From Photobacterium salinisoli (GTDB lineage Bacteria > Pseudomonadota > Gammaproteobacteria > Enterobacterales > Vibrionaceae): DNA of 64,000 nt. Location of the stretch: assembly GCF_003614885.1 (NCBI RefSeq), contig NZ_QZMS01000007.1:1674001-1738000 (forward strand), in the 5' to 3' direction. The notes beneath the pieces were generated by a model. It ran no database searches. It had not been told where the DNA came from and was given only the letters and a program-made list of their open reading frames with translations. The translations under genes were made by a program, and so were the position numbers. The number at the start of each line of letters is the position of its first letter. Within the stretch, counting starts at the first letter, position 1. This document shows positions 53,937 through 63,211 of the stretch, piece by piece.

Positions 53937-55139
53937 CTACTTGTTATCCGAATTAAAATAGATCGCAATTATAAACAACCAAAAAAAACCAAACCCAATA
54001 TTTTGGAACAACATTAAATAAAATAAAACACATGAAGAAGAGACTGCAAAATGATAACCTATCATTTTTTTAAAGAGGAGATTATAACAATAAAAATATA
54101 ATATAAAACTAACCCCTCCCCCCATATATAAAAAAGCAATAAGCTGAGAATCTGGCCAATATGTCATCCCTGGTCCCACAATACCGATACCGGTGCCGAT
54201 AGGGTTATGAAGTACAAATTTTGCTACTTCACTCCATTGATAAATTCGCCCTAATGCGGAAAGATCACTAGAGAAGTATTTAATAGCAATTATAGTGACG
54301 AAGAAGCTAACAGGAACTGATAAATAAAGAACAATTTTTTTCAATGGGAAATCTTTCGATAAAAGAAAATTCAAAGATACAAATAACACCCCTGCAAGAA
54401 AAATTGTTCTGACACCTGTTAGATACATAGCAACCAAACTTAAAATTAAGATTAGAGAACGAAATTTATACTTATATTTGATGCTATACATAAATACAGC
54501 AAGGCTTAGAAAACCAATTCCTAATGTGCTTGTGAAAAAACCAAACGGCCTAATTAGGTCATCTCTGAAAAAATCCCAATAGAAAAGTTCCAAGCCCAAA
54601 TTATCGTATGCTGAATAAAACCAAAAATCCTCGACTTTGGAATAATTTACATATTGATAAAAGGAAAAAATAACATTAGGCATGAATATAAAAATTATTA
54701 AAAATGCCATGTATTTATTTAGGCTTACTTTCTTTCCACAAACTAGTAAAGAAAAAGAAAGCAATAATATTGATATATAAGCTCTATATCCAACTAAAAA
54801 ACTTGATAAATCGTAGTGCAGCAACCCGTTAACAGCTAGCAACGCAATGAAGAATATAATAAATAAACAAGGAACATTAATAATTTTATTTTTAACTATC
54901 TGCAACATTGCAATTAAAAACAGCAAAAAAACAAAAACATCATATAATGCACTTGTTATGAAAGGCTCATAATATGCTAGATTATCCTTTAGCATTAAAA
55001 AAGTGAAATCATAGTAGGCAAGAAATATTGTAAATGCACACAATATTATTGTGAAGTTGACTCTTAGAGACATGAACAATATAAACAAGCCTGAAATCAC
55101 AAAAAAATACAAAAAATCAAATATTTTTAAAAAATCCAT
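53937..55139 (-). CDS. wzy: O-antigen/capsule polymerase, Wzy-like
   Basis: 400-residue polytopic membrane protein with about 11-12 hydrophobic helices and a central large loop. It has a TGVRTIFLAGVLF segment and a GTGIGIVGPG stretch like other O-antigen ligase/polymerase family proteins. Wzy sequences are very variable, so the call rests on topology and position between glycosyltransferases next to Wzx. Strongly AT-rich (many TTA, ATA, AAA codons). Confidence 0.72.
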   Translation of the reverse strand: MDFLKIFDFLYFFVISGLFILFMSLRVNFTIILCAFTIFLAYYDFTFLMLKDNLAYYEPFITSALYDVFVFLLFLIAMLQIVKNKIINVPCLFIIFFIALLAVNGLLHYDLSSFLVGYRAYISILLLSFSLLVCGKKVSLNKYMAFLIIFIFMPNVIFSFYQYVNYSKVEDFWFYSAYDNLGLELFYWDFFRDDLIRPFGFFTSTLGIGFLSLAVFMYSIKYKYKFRSLILILSLVAMYLTGVRTIFLAGVLFVSLNFLLSKDFPLKKIVLYLSVPVSFFVTIIAIKYFSSDLSALGRIYQWSEVAKFVLHNPIGTGIGIVGPGMTYWPDSQLIAFLYMGGGVSFILYFYCYNLLFKKMIGYHFAVSSSCVLFYLMLFQNIGFGFFWLFIIAIYFNSDNK

Positions 55140-55233
55140 GCTCTATAGTCTTTCCCGTATTGAAATAAATCAAGACCAAAATTTCGCTTGCATAAAAGCC
55201 ATCATTATATTTATCTTAACCAATACTTGAATA

Positions 55234-56337
55234 TTAATCTTTAATACAGTTGATTATTTGACTCTCATAATTTTTAAAACTAAAATCATGTGCTCTTGAT
55301 TTTGCATTTCGAGCCAACTTAAACCAGGTATTAAAGTCATTTGAGATTTCAAGTATTAAGGCTTGCAATTTATCCGTATCTTTAGAATCGATTAAATATC
55401 CAGCAGAAGAGAGACCAATAACTTCTACGGGTCCACCGACTGTTGGGGCAATAACAGGATTAAACTGTGACATTCCCTCAATTAGAGTTAAACCGAACGT
55501 TTCTATCCAGCTTTTCTTATTTGACAAGTTTAGAACTAAAAATGATTTTCTATAATACGTCAATATATCTGAAGGTCGATAATTTACATTAAAATTATGA
55601 GGCAAAGTAAACCTTGAAAAATAAATATCTCCCTCATGAGGTTCACAGTTTGCAATAAGTGTAAATGTGACATCTTCTTTTTTCATGGCATCGGCCAAAT
55701 AAATAAGCTCAGGAATACCTTTATAATCTTTTAAAGATGACAACATTAATACATTCTTACCTCCCCACTTAGATTCTAAATCAGCATCACTCATATTAGA
55801 ATCTAAGTACAGAACATCTATTGCATTATGTACCACACAAAAATCACATCGTAATTTACTTTTTAACTCATTAGCCAAAAAATTTGAAACATAGATAGCT
55901 TTATCTATAAATATAGAATGGAATCTTAAAAGGAAAGAATTCAACACTGGTGGTGTGATAGAAATCTCATGCGCATACAAGATTGTCTTTTGAGCAAAAA
56001 GCTTACCCGCCAAAGATGCAGCAAAAGGTAACAAAGTATTTACAACAACTACTTTCTTCTTTATTTTCCTGTCTTTTATTAATAAATATGAAAGTTTAAA
56101 AAATAGTATAACCTGACTTAACATATAAAAGATTAGTGTAAAGAATTTATTGTCTGATCTTTTATAAAAAAATTTCTCAGTATATAAAGACACCTCAGAA
56201 ACAAAGCCAGAACTAGATGAACCTAAAATAGAAACATTATCTAATCTTTTGTTATTCAAAACTTTTATGAATTGTGATAGAACTTTTGGACTTCCACTAA
56301 AATCATCGTATAAATGACAAAGGTAATATTTCTCCAC
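55234..56337 (-). CDS. Glycosyltransferase family 4 (GT-B fold)
   Basis: 367 residues from GTG 56337. AAAGGA lies 8 bases upstream, inside the end of the preceding gene. The C-terminal nucleotide-sugar domain has LMLSSLKDYKGIPELI and the E-x7-E type motif ETFGLTLIEGMSQFNPVIAP. The N-terminal half is hydrophobic in places (LIFYMLSQVILFFKLSYLL), suggesting peripheral membrane attachment. Donor and acceptor are unknown. AT-rich. Confidence 0.83.
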   Translation of the reverse strand: MEKYYLCHLYDDFSGSPKVLSQFIKVLNNKRLDNVSILGSSSSGFVSEVSLYTEKFFYKRSDNKFFTLIFYMLSQVILFFKLSYLLIKDRKIKKKVVVVNTLLPFAASLAGKLFAQKTILYAHEISITPPVLNSFLLRFHSIFIDKAIYVSNFLANELKSKLRCDFCVVHNAIDVLYLDSNMSDADLESKWGGKNVLMLSSLKDYKGIPELIYLADAMKKEDVTFTLIANCEPHEGDIYFSRFTLPHNFNVNYRPSDILTYYRKSFLVLNLSNKKSWIETFGLTLIEGMSQFNPVIAPTVGGPVEVIGLSSAGYLIDSKDTDKLQALILEISNDFNTWFKLARNAKSRAHDFSFKNYESQIINCIKD

Positions 56338-56342
56338 TTTAG

Positions 56343-57140
56343 TTATCCTTTAATAGTCTCATATAAAAAATAATAAATTTTGCACATTATAAAATGAAAA
56401 AATGTTCTTTTCCTATTGATGTAAATCATTGCTTTCTTATTATTTTTATATCTAAAGCTATTAACTTTTTCTTTACTAGTTAAGTTTTCACTCTCCATTG
56501 ATAGATCATGTACTATACTTGAATTAAGAACAAATACCGGAATTTTTTCCCTCTTAAGATTAAGAAAAAAATCTGTATCAATTCCATAGAAATCTAGATG
56601 TTCATCAAACTTAAATTTGAATGTTTTAAAAAGTTTATTACTAATAATGACTCCACTTGTTATACCAATCAAACCATCATTAAGACCTGAAGAAACACTT
56701 TTTAGATGCCTTCCAACAACCAGGCCTAATGTTGCAGGACTATACAGTTTGCCGTTAGAGAAAACTTGTGGTATTGCTACTAAATGATTGTCATTGATAA
56801 CCTGTTCTAATTCGGTTAAATAGTTCCCACAATAAGTTGTGTCATCATCTGAAAGAACAATATAATCAAAGTTATGATTATTTATAACCAAATTATATAC
56901 ATAGCTTAAAGAACAATTACGATTCTGTGACAAATATATGTAACCATTATTTAAAGCGTATGTTTCATTATCTTTCCTAAAAACATCTTCAGTGCTATTG
57001 TCCCATATTATAACTTCTCTTTCTAATGAACTTGCGATACCGTCACTATTTTGAAGAAATGTATTTGGTGCATTAATTTTTTCTATTAATTTATTATATA
57101 CGACAGTTAGTAAAAGTACTTTACATTTCTTTTCTGACAT
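56343..57140 (-). CDS. Glycosyltransferase family 2 (GT-A fold)
   Basis: 265 residues. It starts with VLLLTVVYNK, has the metal-binding DxD-type motif in YIVLSDDDTTY near residue 100 and a later FYGIDTDFFLNLKREKIPVFVL segment typical of rhamnosyl/galactosyl GT2 enzymes. It ends with a membrane-associated helix. The start overlaps the upstream GT4 gene by 20 bases. Specificity is unknown. Confidence 0.83.
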   Translation of the reverse strand: MSEKKCKVLLLTVVYNKLIEKINAPNTFLQNSDGIASSLEREVIIWDNSTEDVFRKDNETYALNNGYIYLSQNRNCSLSYVYNLVINNHNFDYIVLSDDDTTYCGNYLTELEQVINDNHLVAIPQVFSNGKLYSPATLGLVVGRHLKSVSSGLNDGLIGITSGVIISNKLFKTFKFKFDEHLDFYGIDTDFFLNLKREKIPVFVLNSSIVHDLSMESENLTSKEKVNSFRYKNNKKAMIYINRKRTFFHFIMCKIYYFLYETIKG

Positions 57141-58245
57141 TTACTACCACCGCTAAAAATTTTTCCATTACAATATTAGGTAAGTGTTTACTTTCAAGTT
57201 CACCTACGATTTTTTCAATCTCATCCGTTGATATAGATTGAGATTCTTGTATGCAAATAGCAATTCTATCTTTTGATGTGATCTCTTTAGCATGCCGGCC
57301 AGAGTAATTGTAATAAGCCGCTTCAGAGATATTTTCAGATGTTAACAAACCTCCAAAATTACCACCATTTTTCCCAATAATATGGCCAGCCATTATAACT
57401 CTCTTTCTTAAAAGTAATGCTTCTAAGGCTGAGCGGCCTACAGCAATTACACAATCCGCTCGATTCAATTCACTCAAGAGTTCATCTCTGGTTAATGAAC
57501 CGGTAAAGTTCACAACATGTTTAAATTTATCAGAGATATCTCTTCCATACTCACTGGAAGTATCACCGATAACAGTAAAACCATATTTATCAGTATCAAC
57601 ATCTTCCACAAAGCCTAAGAAACTTTCTATTGTACTTCTTTTTTCTTCATGTACATGACTAAGAAGCACAATATTATTCCTCTTATCATTCCTCCATTTA
57701 CATTCATCTAAATATGGAATATCTATAGGGTTTTGAATAACTTCAGAATCATGTATTCCTTTACTAACTAGAAAATCTCTTACTTCCTCGCTTACAGCAA
57801 CAAATTTACTAGGTTTAACATTCACAGCTTCATATATATCTGTATATTCATTTGGTAGGATATGGTGCACAATATTTATATGAGGAATCGTTTTTGATAA
57901 ACAAGAAGCAACTATAGTTGGATAACCTTGCTGTGATAAGAAAAAGTCTGCTCCTTTTATATATTTACCTAAATAGGTCTTATAAAAAAACTTTAACCAA
58001 AACCAATTTTTATAAAAAATCCTGTGCTTTCTTGGTAAATCAGATATCTTGTTAGTGTTAATCCCAACAAATGGGATCAAAATAACCTTATATCCACATT
58101 CCCTTAAATATTCTACCATTACACCATTGCTTGAAATAAAAATTACTTCGGCATTTTTCTCTTTTTTTAATTGCTTTGCCAGACTATAAACATATTGTTC
58201 TGAACCACCGCGGTTTAATGTATTAATAAAGAAAACACACTTCAT
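57121..58245 (-). CDS. Glycosyltransferase family 4 (GT-B fold)
   Basis: 374 residues. The N-terminus FFINTLNRGGSEQYVYSLAKQL is the classic GT4 acceptor-side motif (GGxE). VSEEVRDFLVSKG follows, and the donor side has LLSHVHEEKRSTIESFL and GRSALEALLLRKRVIMA. Specificity is unknown. No clear ribosome site is seen (AGG 13 bases away), so it is probably translated by coupling after the MurA-like gene, 18 bases upstream. AT-rich. Confidence 0.82.
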   Translation of the reverse strand: MKCVFFINTLNRGGSEQYVYSLAKQLKKEKNAEVIFISSNGVMVEYLRECGYKVILIPFVGINTNKISDLPRKHRIFYKNWFWLKFFYKTYLGKYIKGADFFLSQQGYPTIVASCLSKTIPHINIVHHILPNEYTDIYEAVNVKPSKFVAVSEEVRDFLVSKGIHDSEVIQNPIDIPYLDECKWRNDKRNNIVLLSHVHEEKRSTIESFLGFVEDVDTDKYGFTVIGDTSSEYGRDISDKFKHVVNFTGSLTRDELLSELNRADCVIAVGRSALEALLLRKRVIMAGHIIGKNGGNFGGLLTSENISEAAYYNYSGRHAKEITSKDRIAICIQESQSISTDEIEKIVGELESKHLPNIVMEKFLAVVVNVRKEM

Positions 58246-58263
58246 ATTATATATATAACCTAT

Positions 58264-59547
58264 TCAGACTAGTTCGATTTCGATACCAATACTCTTCATT
58301 TTTTGTTCTAATAAAGAATACCCTCGGAGTACTTGCACAGCATTATCAACTGTAATCATGCCTGGATAGAAGATCGCGAGTAATAACATAGCAAAACCAG
58401 CTCGAAGGTCGTGAGAGTATAAACCAACATGATCATTAATTTCTTTGAGGTCTAAACTAAAAATAGTTGATTCGCCTGTACCTACTTCAGCGTTTAGACC
58501 TACTTTCATCGCTTCTTCTAAGTATCTGAAACGTTTTGGATAAATCGGATCAATTATTGTTACTGGTTTTTCAGCCGTATATGCTAATAGCATTGCAATT
58601 ACAGGTTGATAATCAGTACCTATCATTGGATAAACACCAACTTCCAAATCTTTAGCATCAAGATTTTGTGCTTTTTTAACCACAACCATTCGCTCTTTTT
58701 CTTTTACATCAAAGTCTAACCCTAAAGACTTCAAATAAGCTAAAGGTTGTTTAATATACTCTAATTCAACATTACTTACAGTCAGTTCATGCTTAGCATG
58801 CATTGCACCCAGAACAATATAGCTAATTGCTTCAATACGATCAGATATAACTCGATGCTCGACGCTTACTCTATCATTATTCCGATTAGAGGTGATTCTT
58901 ACATCACGCTCAGAAATGAACTCAACAAGTACGCCTACTTTTTCTAGATATTTAATTAAATCAATAATCTCAGGCTCAATTGCGATATTTCGAACAATAC
59001 ATGGCTTCTTCATTATTGCGGAAGAAATTAATATATTGTTTGTAGCCCCAACACTAGGAAAGCGTAAGGTATAATCAAATGACTCGACAATTTCTTTATT
59101 ATCGAACTCAATATGATCAGTATGCTCTGTTATTTTGCAACCAATGTTTCTAAAGAAATCTAAATGTATGTCAATTGGGCGCTCGCCAAATGAAGAGCAA
59201 CCGCCGGACAATCCTAATTTAAATGTATTAACTCCAGCACCAACAAGAGCGCCCATTAAGATTGTTGAGTATCTTATCTTTGCTGCCAACTCAGTTGTAA
59301 TGTCAATATTTGTCGGAAGATTTGAAACTTCTAAACACATTTCATTATCTGAATGGGTATATTCAACTCCAAATGTTTGTAAAATATTCCCTAATATTTC
59401 TGTGTCTCTTAATAACGGTGTATTTGTAAACAATGATTTTTCTGACAAAAGAGCTGCGCACATTAAAGGAAGTATACTATTTTTAGCCCCAGAAATATGT
59501 ACTTCACCTTGAACTTCTTTTACATTTCTAACAACTAGACCTGACAT
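58264..59547 (-). CDS. Diverged MurA-type enolpyruvyl transferase in the O-antigen operon
   Basis: 427-residue member of the UDP-GlcNAc 1-carboxyvinyltransferase family. Catalytic residues are kept: Lys22-Asn23 (GAKNSILPL), Cys117 in the mobile loop (GGCSSFGERPIDIH), Asp312 (GTDYQPVIA) and Arg382 (DLRAGFAML). The loop between the Cys and the conserved Arg-Pro is one residue longer than in E. coli MurA (GGCTIGARP). Together with the low GC and the surroundings, this points to a paralogue used for surface polysaccharide and not for peptidoglycan. It could transfer enolpyruvate to a nucleotide sugar. The 3' end of wzx overlaps its start by 20 bases. AAGGG precedes the ATG. Confidence 0.85.
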   Translation of the reverse strand: MSGLVVRNVKEVQGEVHISGAKNSILPLMCAALLSEKSLFTNTPLLRDTEILGNILQTFGVEYTHSDNEMCLEVSNLPTNIDITTELAAKIRYSTILMGALVGAGVNTFKLGLSGGCSSFGERPIDIHLDFFRNIGCKITEHTDHIEFDNKEIVESFDYTLRFPSVGATNNILISSAIMKKPCIVRNIAIEPEIIDLIKYLEKVGVLVEFISERDVRITSNRNNDRVSVEHRVISDRIEAISYIVLGAMHAKHELTVSNVELEYIKQPLAYLKSLGLDFDVKEKERMVVVKKAQNLDAKDLEVGVYPMIGTDYQPVIAMLLAYTAEKPVTIIDPIYPKRFRYLEEAMKVGLNAEVGTGESTIFSLDLKEINDHVGLYSHDLRAGFAMLLLAIFYPGMITVDNAVQVLRGYSLLEQKMKSIGIEIELV

Positions 59548-60793
59548 TTTTTTCCCTTAATGATTTTATAACATCGATAACATCTAACAAAAGTAACGCT
59601 CTAATATTTTGAATAAATATTAGAGTAGTTCTTTTATTTAAACCATTCATAAATAAAGTAGATACTGAAAATGATACAACAGTTGCAAGCGCAGCTCCCT
59701 GTGGTCCATATTCAGGAATAAACAAGTAATTTAGCCCTACCGCACAACATACTGCTACGATATTTTTAACCGTCGAATACCACACAAGATTATTTCTATA
59801 GAAAAAGACAGCCTGCGAAGTACCAAGCGCCACAAAAACACCCGCTACAGCATGAATTTTTAACACATCGGCTGCTGCAATATAACTCGTACCATATAAC
59901 AACTTGATTAAGGGTTCAGCGCAAAAATATACGAGAATTAAGAATAAATATGATAAGGCAACTGTAATTTGCATTCCGTATACTTCTGTTTCAAAATATT
60001 TCTTTGCTTGGCCTTCTATCTTTGGTATCAAATAACTCATTAAAATTGCAGGAATCATAAACCACATTTCTGAAATTCGTGTTGCTGCACTATAGATACC
60101 GGCAGATGTTGCCCCATCTATATTTTCCAACATGATAATATCTATTTTAGAGAATGCGATAACAGACAGGGCTGAAGCTACTAGAAATAACCCTTGCTTA
60201 AATAAGCTTATTGCAACTTTAAAAACTTCTACATTTATACTTACAACATGTTCTTTGCTTTTATAAACAAAAAACACAATTAAACCTAAGACGAATTCTA
60301 GTGCATATGTATATGCAAAAAAATCTAGGCTTAGTTCATACCAATAACCATAAATTCTCACAGCCAAAACTAGCGTGTATATTATTAACGAAGCAATACA
60401 AAGCTCTTTCACTTTTTGTTTAGCTTTAAACTGTATTTCTCTAACATCAAAGAAGTTAAGAATTACTGACGTTAATATAACAATAGTGGCTAAATCTACC
60501 TCTCCAAAGCTAAATACAACTAATGCCACAAATAGGTATATTATATTTAATATTAGCCTTACTAAAAAATGAGAACTAAACAATTGTGTGCTTGTTTTTA
60601 AAGATGACTCTCGGAGTACATAACTTTCTAAGCCAAAGCCAAGTATCACTATTATGATACTTCTAATTGCAAGGTCTGAGGAAATTAGTCCAAACTGTTC
60701 GACACCAAGTGTTCTTGCGATTAATATTGATGATACTAAACCCACTCCAAGGCGAAAAAATTTCTCAGTAAATAAAAGAATTAATTGATACAA
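59528..60793 (-). CDS. wzx: Polysaccharide flippase, Wzx-like
   Basis: 421-residue MOP-superfamily exporter with about 12-14 membrane helices. It has LFTEKFFRLGVGLVSSILIARTLGVEQFGLIS at the N-terminus and GATSAGIYSAATRISEMW in the middle, both typical of O-antigen flippases. It moves undecaprenyl-linked repeat units to the periplasmic face. The start is TTG 60793 with AGAG 8 bases upstream; no better start is seen. AT-rich. Confidence 0.88.
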   Translation of the reverse strand: MYQLILLFTEKFFRLGVGLVSSILIARTLGVEQFGLISSDLAIRSIIIVILGFGLESYVLRESSLKTSTQLFSSHFLVRLILNIIYLFVALVVFSFGEVDLATIVILTSVILNFFDVREIQFKAKQKVKELCIASLIIYTLVLAVRIYGYWYELSLDFFAYTYALEFVLGLIVFFVYKSKEHVVSINVEVFKVAISLFKQGLFLVASALSVIAFSKIDIIMLENIDGATSAGIYSAATRISEMWFMIPAILMSYLIPKIEGQAKKYFETEVYGMQITVALSYLFLILVYFCAEPLIKLLYGTSYIAAADVLKIHAVAGVFVALGTSQAVFFYRNNLVWYSTVKNIVAVCCAVGLNYLFIPEYGPQGAALATVVSFSVSTLFMNGLNKRTTLIFIQNIRALLLLDVIDVIKSLREKNVRSSC

Positions 60794-60803
60794 TTTATAA
60801 ACT

Positions 60804-61781
60804 CTACTTTATCTCTTCAATAAATTCTTCGTTGTCTTTTCTCAAAGAATACGGCACTACTTGATCTTTATTCGGACGTCCAAATGCAATCATAGCAGAA
60901 ATTTGATAATGTTTAGGTATATTAATTAACTCCTTAAGGTTCTCATCTGCTTTTCTTGATACGCACCAGTTCAATGCACAAGCACCAAAACCTAATGAAT
61001 GCATTGCATTAATCAAGGACATAATCCAGATACCCCCTTCTATATAACCTAAATTTCTTTCTTCCTTACCTTCCTGATACCTTATATCAGAGCAAACAAT
61101 CATAATACCAGGTACATTATCTCTAAAAGTACGACTGCCATTCTGTAAAGACAAAATCTCCATATTCTGACTTATGGATTTTGAATAATATATTTTTATT
61201 GCTTGTCTATTACATGCAGATGGACAATGTTTTGCAATCGAAATTATTTTTTTGATGTCATCATCTAAAATAACATCCGTGTTAAACTCACGAATACTAC
61301 TTCTATTTTTAAAAAACGTTGAATAATTATCCCAATCACTAGCAACATTTAAACTCTTAGTGCCACCATTTACTTTACCAGTATAAAACTTTGAAACAGT
61401 TTTATTAAATCTTTCTTCTTCGTATAAAAACTTTTGGCTATTATTTTCATTGCGATTAAGCTCAAAGTATTTATTTAATGTCGCTACAGCACTTTGAACG
61501 TGAATATTATTTCTTTCTGATTCACTAAGATTATTGATAATAATATTTTGTAACCAGTGAATACTATCTAGCCCAAACTCTGGCTTTTTGTTAGTTATTG
61601 ATAAGCCTTTTTCAATTGTATGATATATGCGAATTATTAACCCAAACGCATGTCCTTCTTCTTGGTAGTTACCTACATGTAATGAATGCTTTGCATAGTT
61701 TTTATAATCATAATAAAAGTCAGGAATCATTTTCAAACAGTTAATGACTCTTTTAACCTTGTTCTTCATGATTTTAATCAC
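60804..61781 (-). CDS. Nitroreductase-family flavoprotein in the O-antigen operon
   Basis: 325 residues. The C-terminal half (about 155-325) is a nitroreductase-type FMN fold: FKNRSSIREFNTDVILDDDIKKII, then HCPSACNRQ, and later GGIWIMSLINAMHSLGFGACALNW. The first 150 residues are a helical extension with GLIIRIYHTIEKGLS, also found in polysaccharide-cluster members of this family. The substrate is unknown. GTG 61781 overlaps the rfbC stop (GTGA); ATG 61769 is the alternative. Its co-location with the MurA-like gene raises the idea that it reduces an enolpyruvyl product. Confidence 0.8.
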   Translation of the reverse strand: MIKIMKNKVKRVINCLKMIPDFYYDYKNYAKHSLHVGNYQEEGHAFGLIIRIYHTIEKGLSITNKKPEFGLDSIHWLQNIIINNLSESERNNIHVQSAVATLNKYFELNRNENNSQKFLYEEERFNKTVSKFYTGKVNGGTKSLNVASDWDNYSTFFKNRSSIREFNTDVILDDDIKKIISIAKHCPSACNRQAIKIYYSKSISQNMEILSLQNGSRTFRDNVPGIMIVCSDIRYQEGKEERNLGYIEGGIWIMSLINAMHSLGFGACALNWCVSRKADENLKELINIPKHYQISAMIAFGRPNKDQVVPYSLRKDNEEFIEEIK

Positions 61782-62323
61782 AACTTTACAGCCTCTATTA
61801 ACAACATACCATTTTCATCTTTATCCGATAAAATTACAGAATCACTTACAGGCCATTCAATAGCAATAGATGGATCATTCCAAATAATACTCTGTTCAAA
61901 TTTTGGGTTGTAGTAGTCAGTGCATTTATATACAAATTCAGCTTCATCACTGGTAACATAAAAGCCGTGAGCAAAGCCTTCAGGAACCCAAAGTTGGCGT
62001 TTGTTATCTGCGGAAAGATAAACACCAACCCACTGGCCGAATGTTGGTGAGTCTTTCCTGATGTCTACTGCAACATCAAACACTTCACCAGAGATTACGC
62101 GAACCAACTTACCTTGTGTGTTTTCTGTTTGATAGTGCAGCCCACGTAAAATTCCTTTTTTCGACTTGGAGTGGTTGTCCTGCACAAATGTACAAGGCTT
62201 ACCAGTCACTAATTCTTCAAATTTTTTCTGCTGCCAGGTTTCCATAAAAAAACCACGATCGTCTCCGAATACGGCAGGTTCGATAATTTTCACATCTGGA
62301 ATATTTGTTTCAATTACTTTCAT
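61778..62323 (-). CDS. rfbC: dTDP-4-dehydrorhamnose 3,5-epimerase
   Basis: 181-residue cupin epimerase for the third step of dTDP-L-rhamnose synthesis. It has FGDDRGFFMETW, FVQDNHSKSKKGILRGLHYQ with the catalytic His, VDIRKDSPTFGQWVG and WVPEGFAHGFYV. ATG 62323 immediately follows the rfbD stop, so translation is coupled; the open frame to 62338 is not needed. Confidence 0.95.
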   Translation of the reverse strand: MKVIETNIPDVKIIEPAVFGDDRGFFMETWQQKKFEELVTGKPCTFVQDNHSKSKKGILRGLHYQTENTQGKLVRVISGEVFDVAVDIRKDSPTFGQWVGVYLSADNKRQLWVPEGFAHGFYVTSDEAEFVYKCTDYYNPKFEQSIIWNDPSIAIEWPVSDSVILSDKDENGMLLIEAVKL

Positions 62324-62324
62324 T

Positions 62325-63194
62325 TTAATAGTCTTCAATTCGTTCTAGTGCAAGTTGCCAATTACTTGGTGTAATTCCAAATTCACGCTGAATTTTTTCA
62401 CAATTAAGCTTAGAATTTACCGGACGTTTCGCAGGAGTGGGAAAATCCGCAGTTGTAATCGGATTTAATTGGGGTTTCTTGCTGAGCAACTGATATTTTA
62501 CTGCGGAATCAAAAATAGCAGTTGCAAACTCGAACCAACTGACATGCGGTAGACCTGAAAAATGGTAAATACCATAATTTGTTGGCTGCCCACTGGTAAT
62601 ACACTGTGCAATCTGTATTAGCGCATCAGCAATATCGCTAGCATAGGTAGGGCCACCGAACTGGTCTGCTACAACTCCCAGGCTATCTCGCTCTTTACCC
62701 AAGCGAAGCATGGTTTTCACAAAATTAGCGCCGTTTTCATGGAACACCCAGGCGGTACGCAAGATAATATGTTTTGAGCAACACTCAGCAACCGCTCTTT
62801 CGCCAGCTAACTTGGTTGCACCATAAACGCCTTGAGGGTTAGTCAAGTCTTGCTCGCTGTAACTTCCTTGCATGTCCCCGGCAAAAACATAATCTGTAGA
62901 TATGTGCAGCAAAGCTGCATTGATACTTTCCGCAGCTTTAGCTAAAAATTCAGGACCGACAGCATTAATGTGATGCGCCAACTCTTGTTCTTGCTCTGCT
63001 TTATCGACGGCTGTATATGCTGCGGCGTTGATAATAACATCCGGCAGAAAGGCCTGCACTTGGGCTTTAACCTTAGCTTCATTGGTTATATCCAATTGCT
63101 CGCGGGTAACCGCGAGCAATTCAGCCTTCCCCTGAAGCTTATTGACAAGTGCCTGACCAACCTGACCATTAGCCCCCGTGATCAATATTTTCAT
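62325..63194 (-). CDS. rfbD: dTDP-4-dehydrorhamnose reductase
   Basis: 289-residue short-chain dehydrogenase that makes dTDP-L-rhamnose. NAD(P)-binding ITGANGQVGQAL, NAAAYTAVDKAE, STDYVFAGD and the catalytic YGATK (YxxxK) are present. DQFGGPTYASD follows. It lies 17 bases after rfbA. This gene is close to chromosomal base composition, unlike rfbC and those after it. Confidence 0.95.
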   Translation of the reverse strand: MKILITGANGQVGQALVNKLQGKAELLAVTREQLDITNEAKVKAQVQAFLPDVIINAAAYTAVDKAEQEQELAHHINAVGPEFLAKAAESINAALLHISTDYVFAGDMQGSYSEQDLTNPQGVYGATKLAGERAVAECCSKHIILRTAWVFHENGANFVKTMLRLGKERDSLGVVADQFGGPTYASDIADALIQIAQCITSGQPTNYGIYHFSGLPHVSWFEFATAIFDSAVKYQLLSKKPQLNPITTADFPTPAKRPVNSKLNCEKIQREFGITPSNWQLALERIEDY

Positions 63195-63211
63195 GTTGGC
63201 TGGTAATCCTT

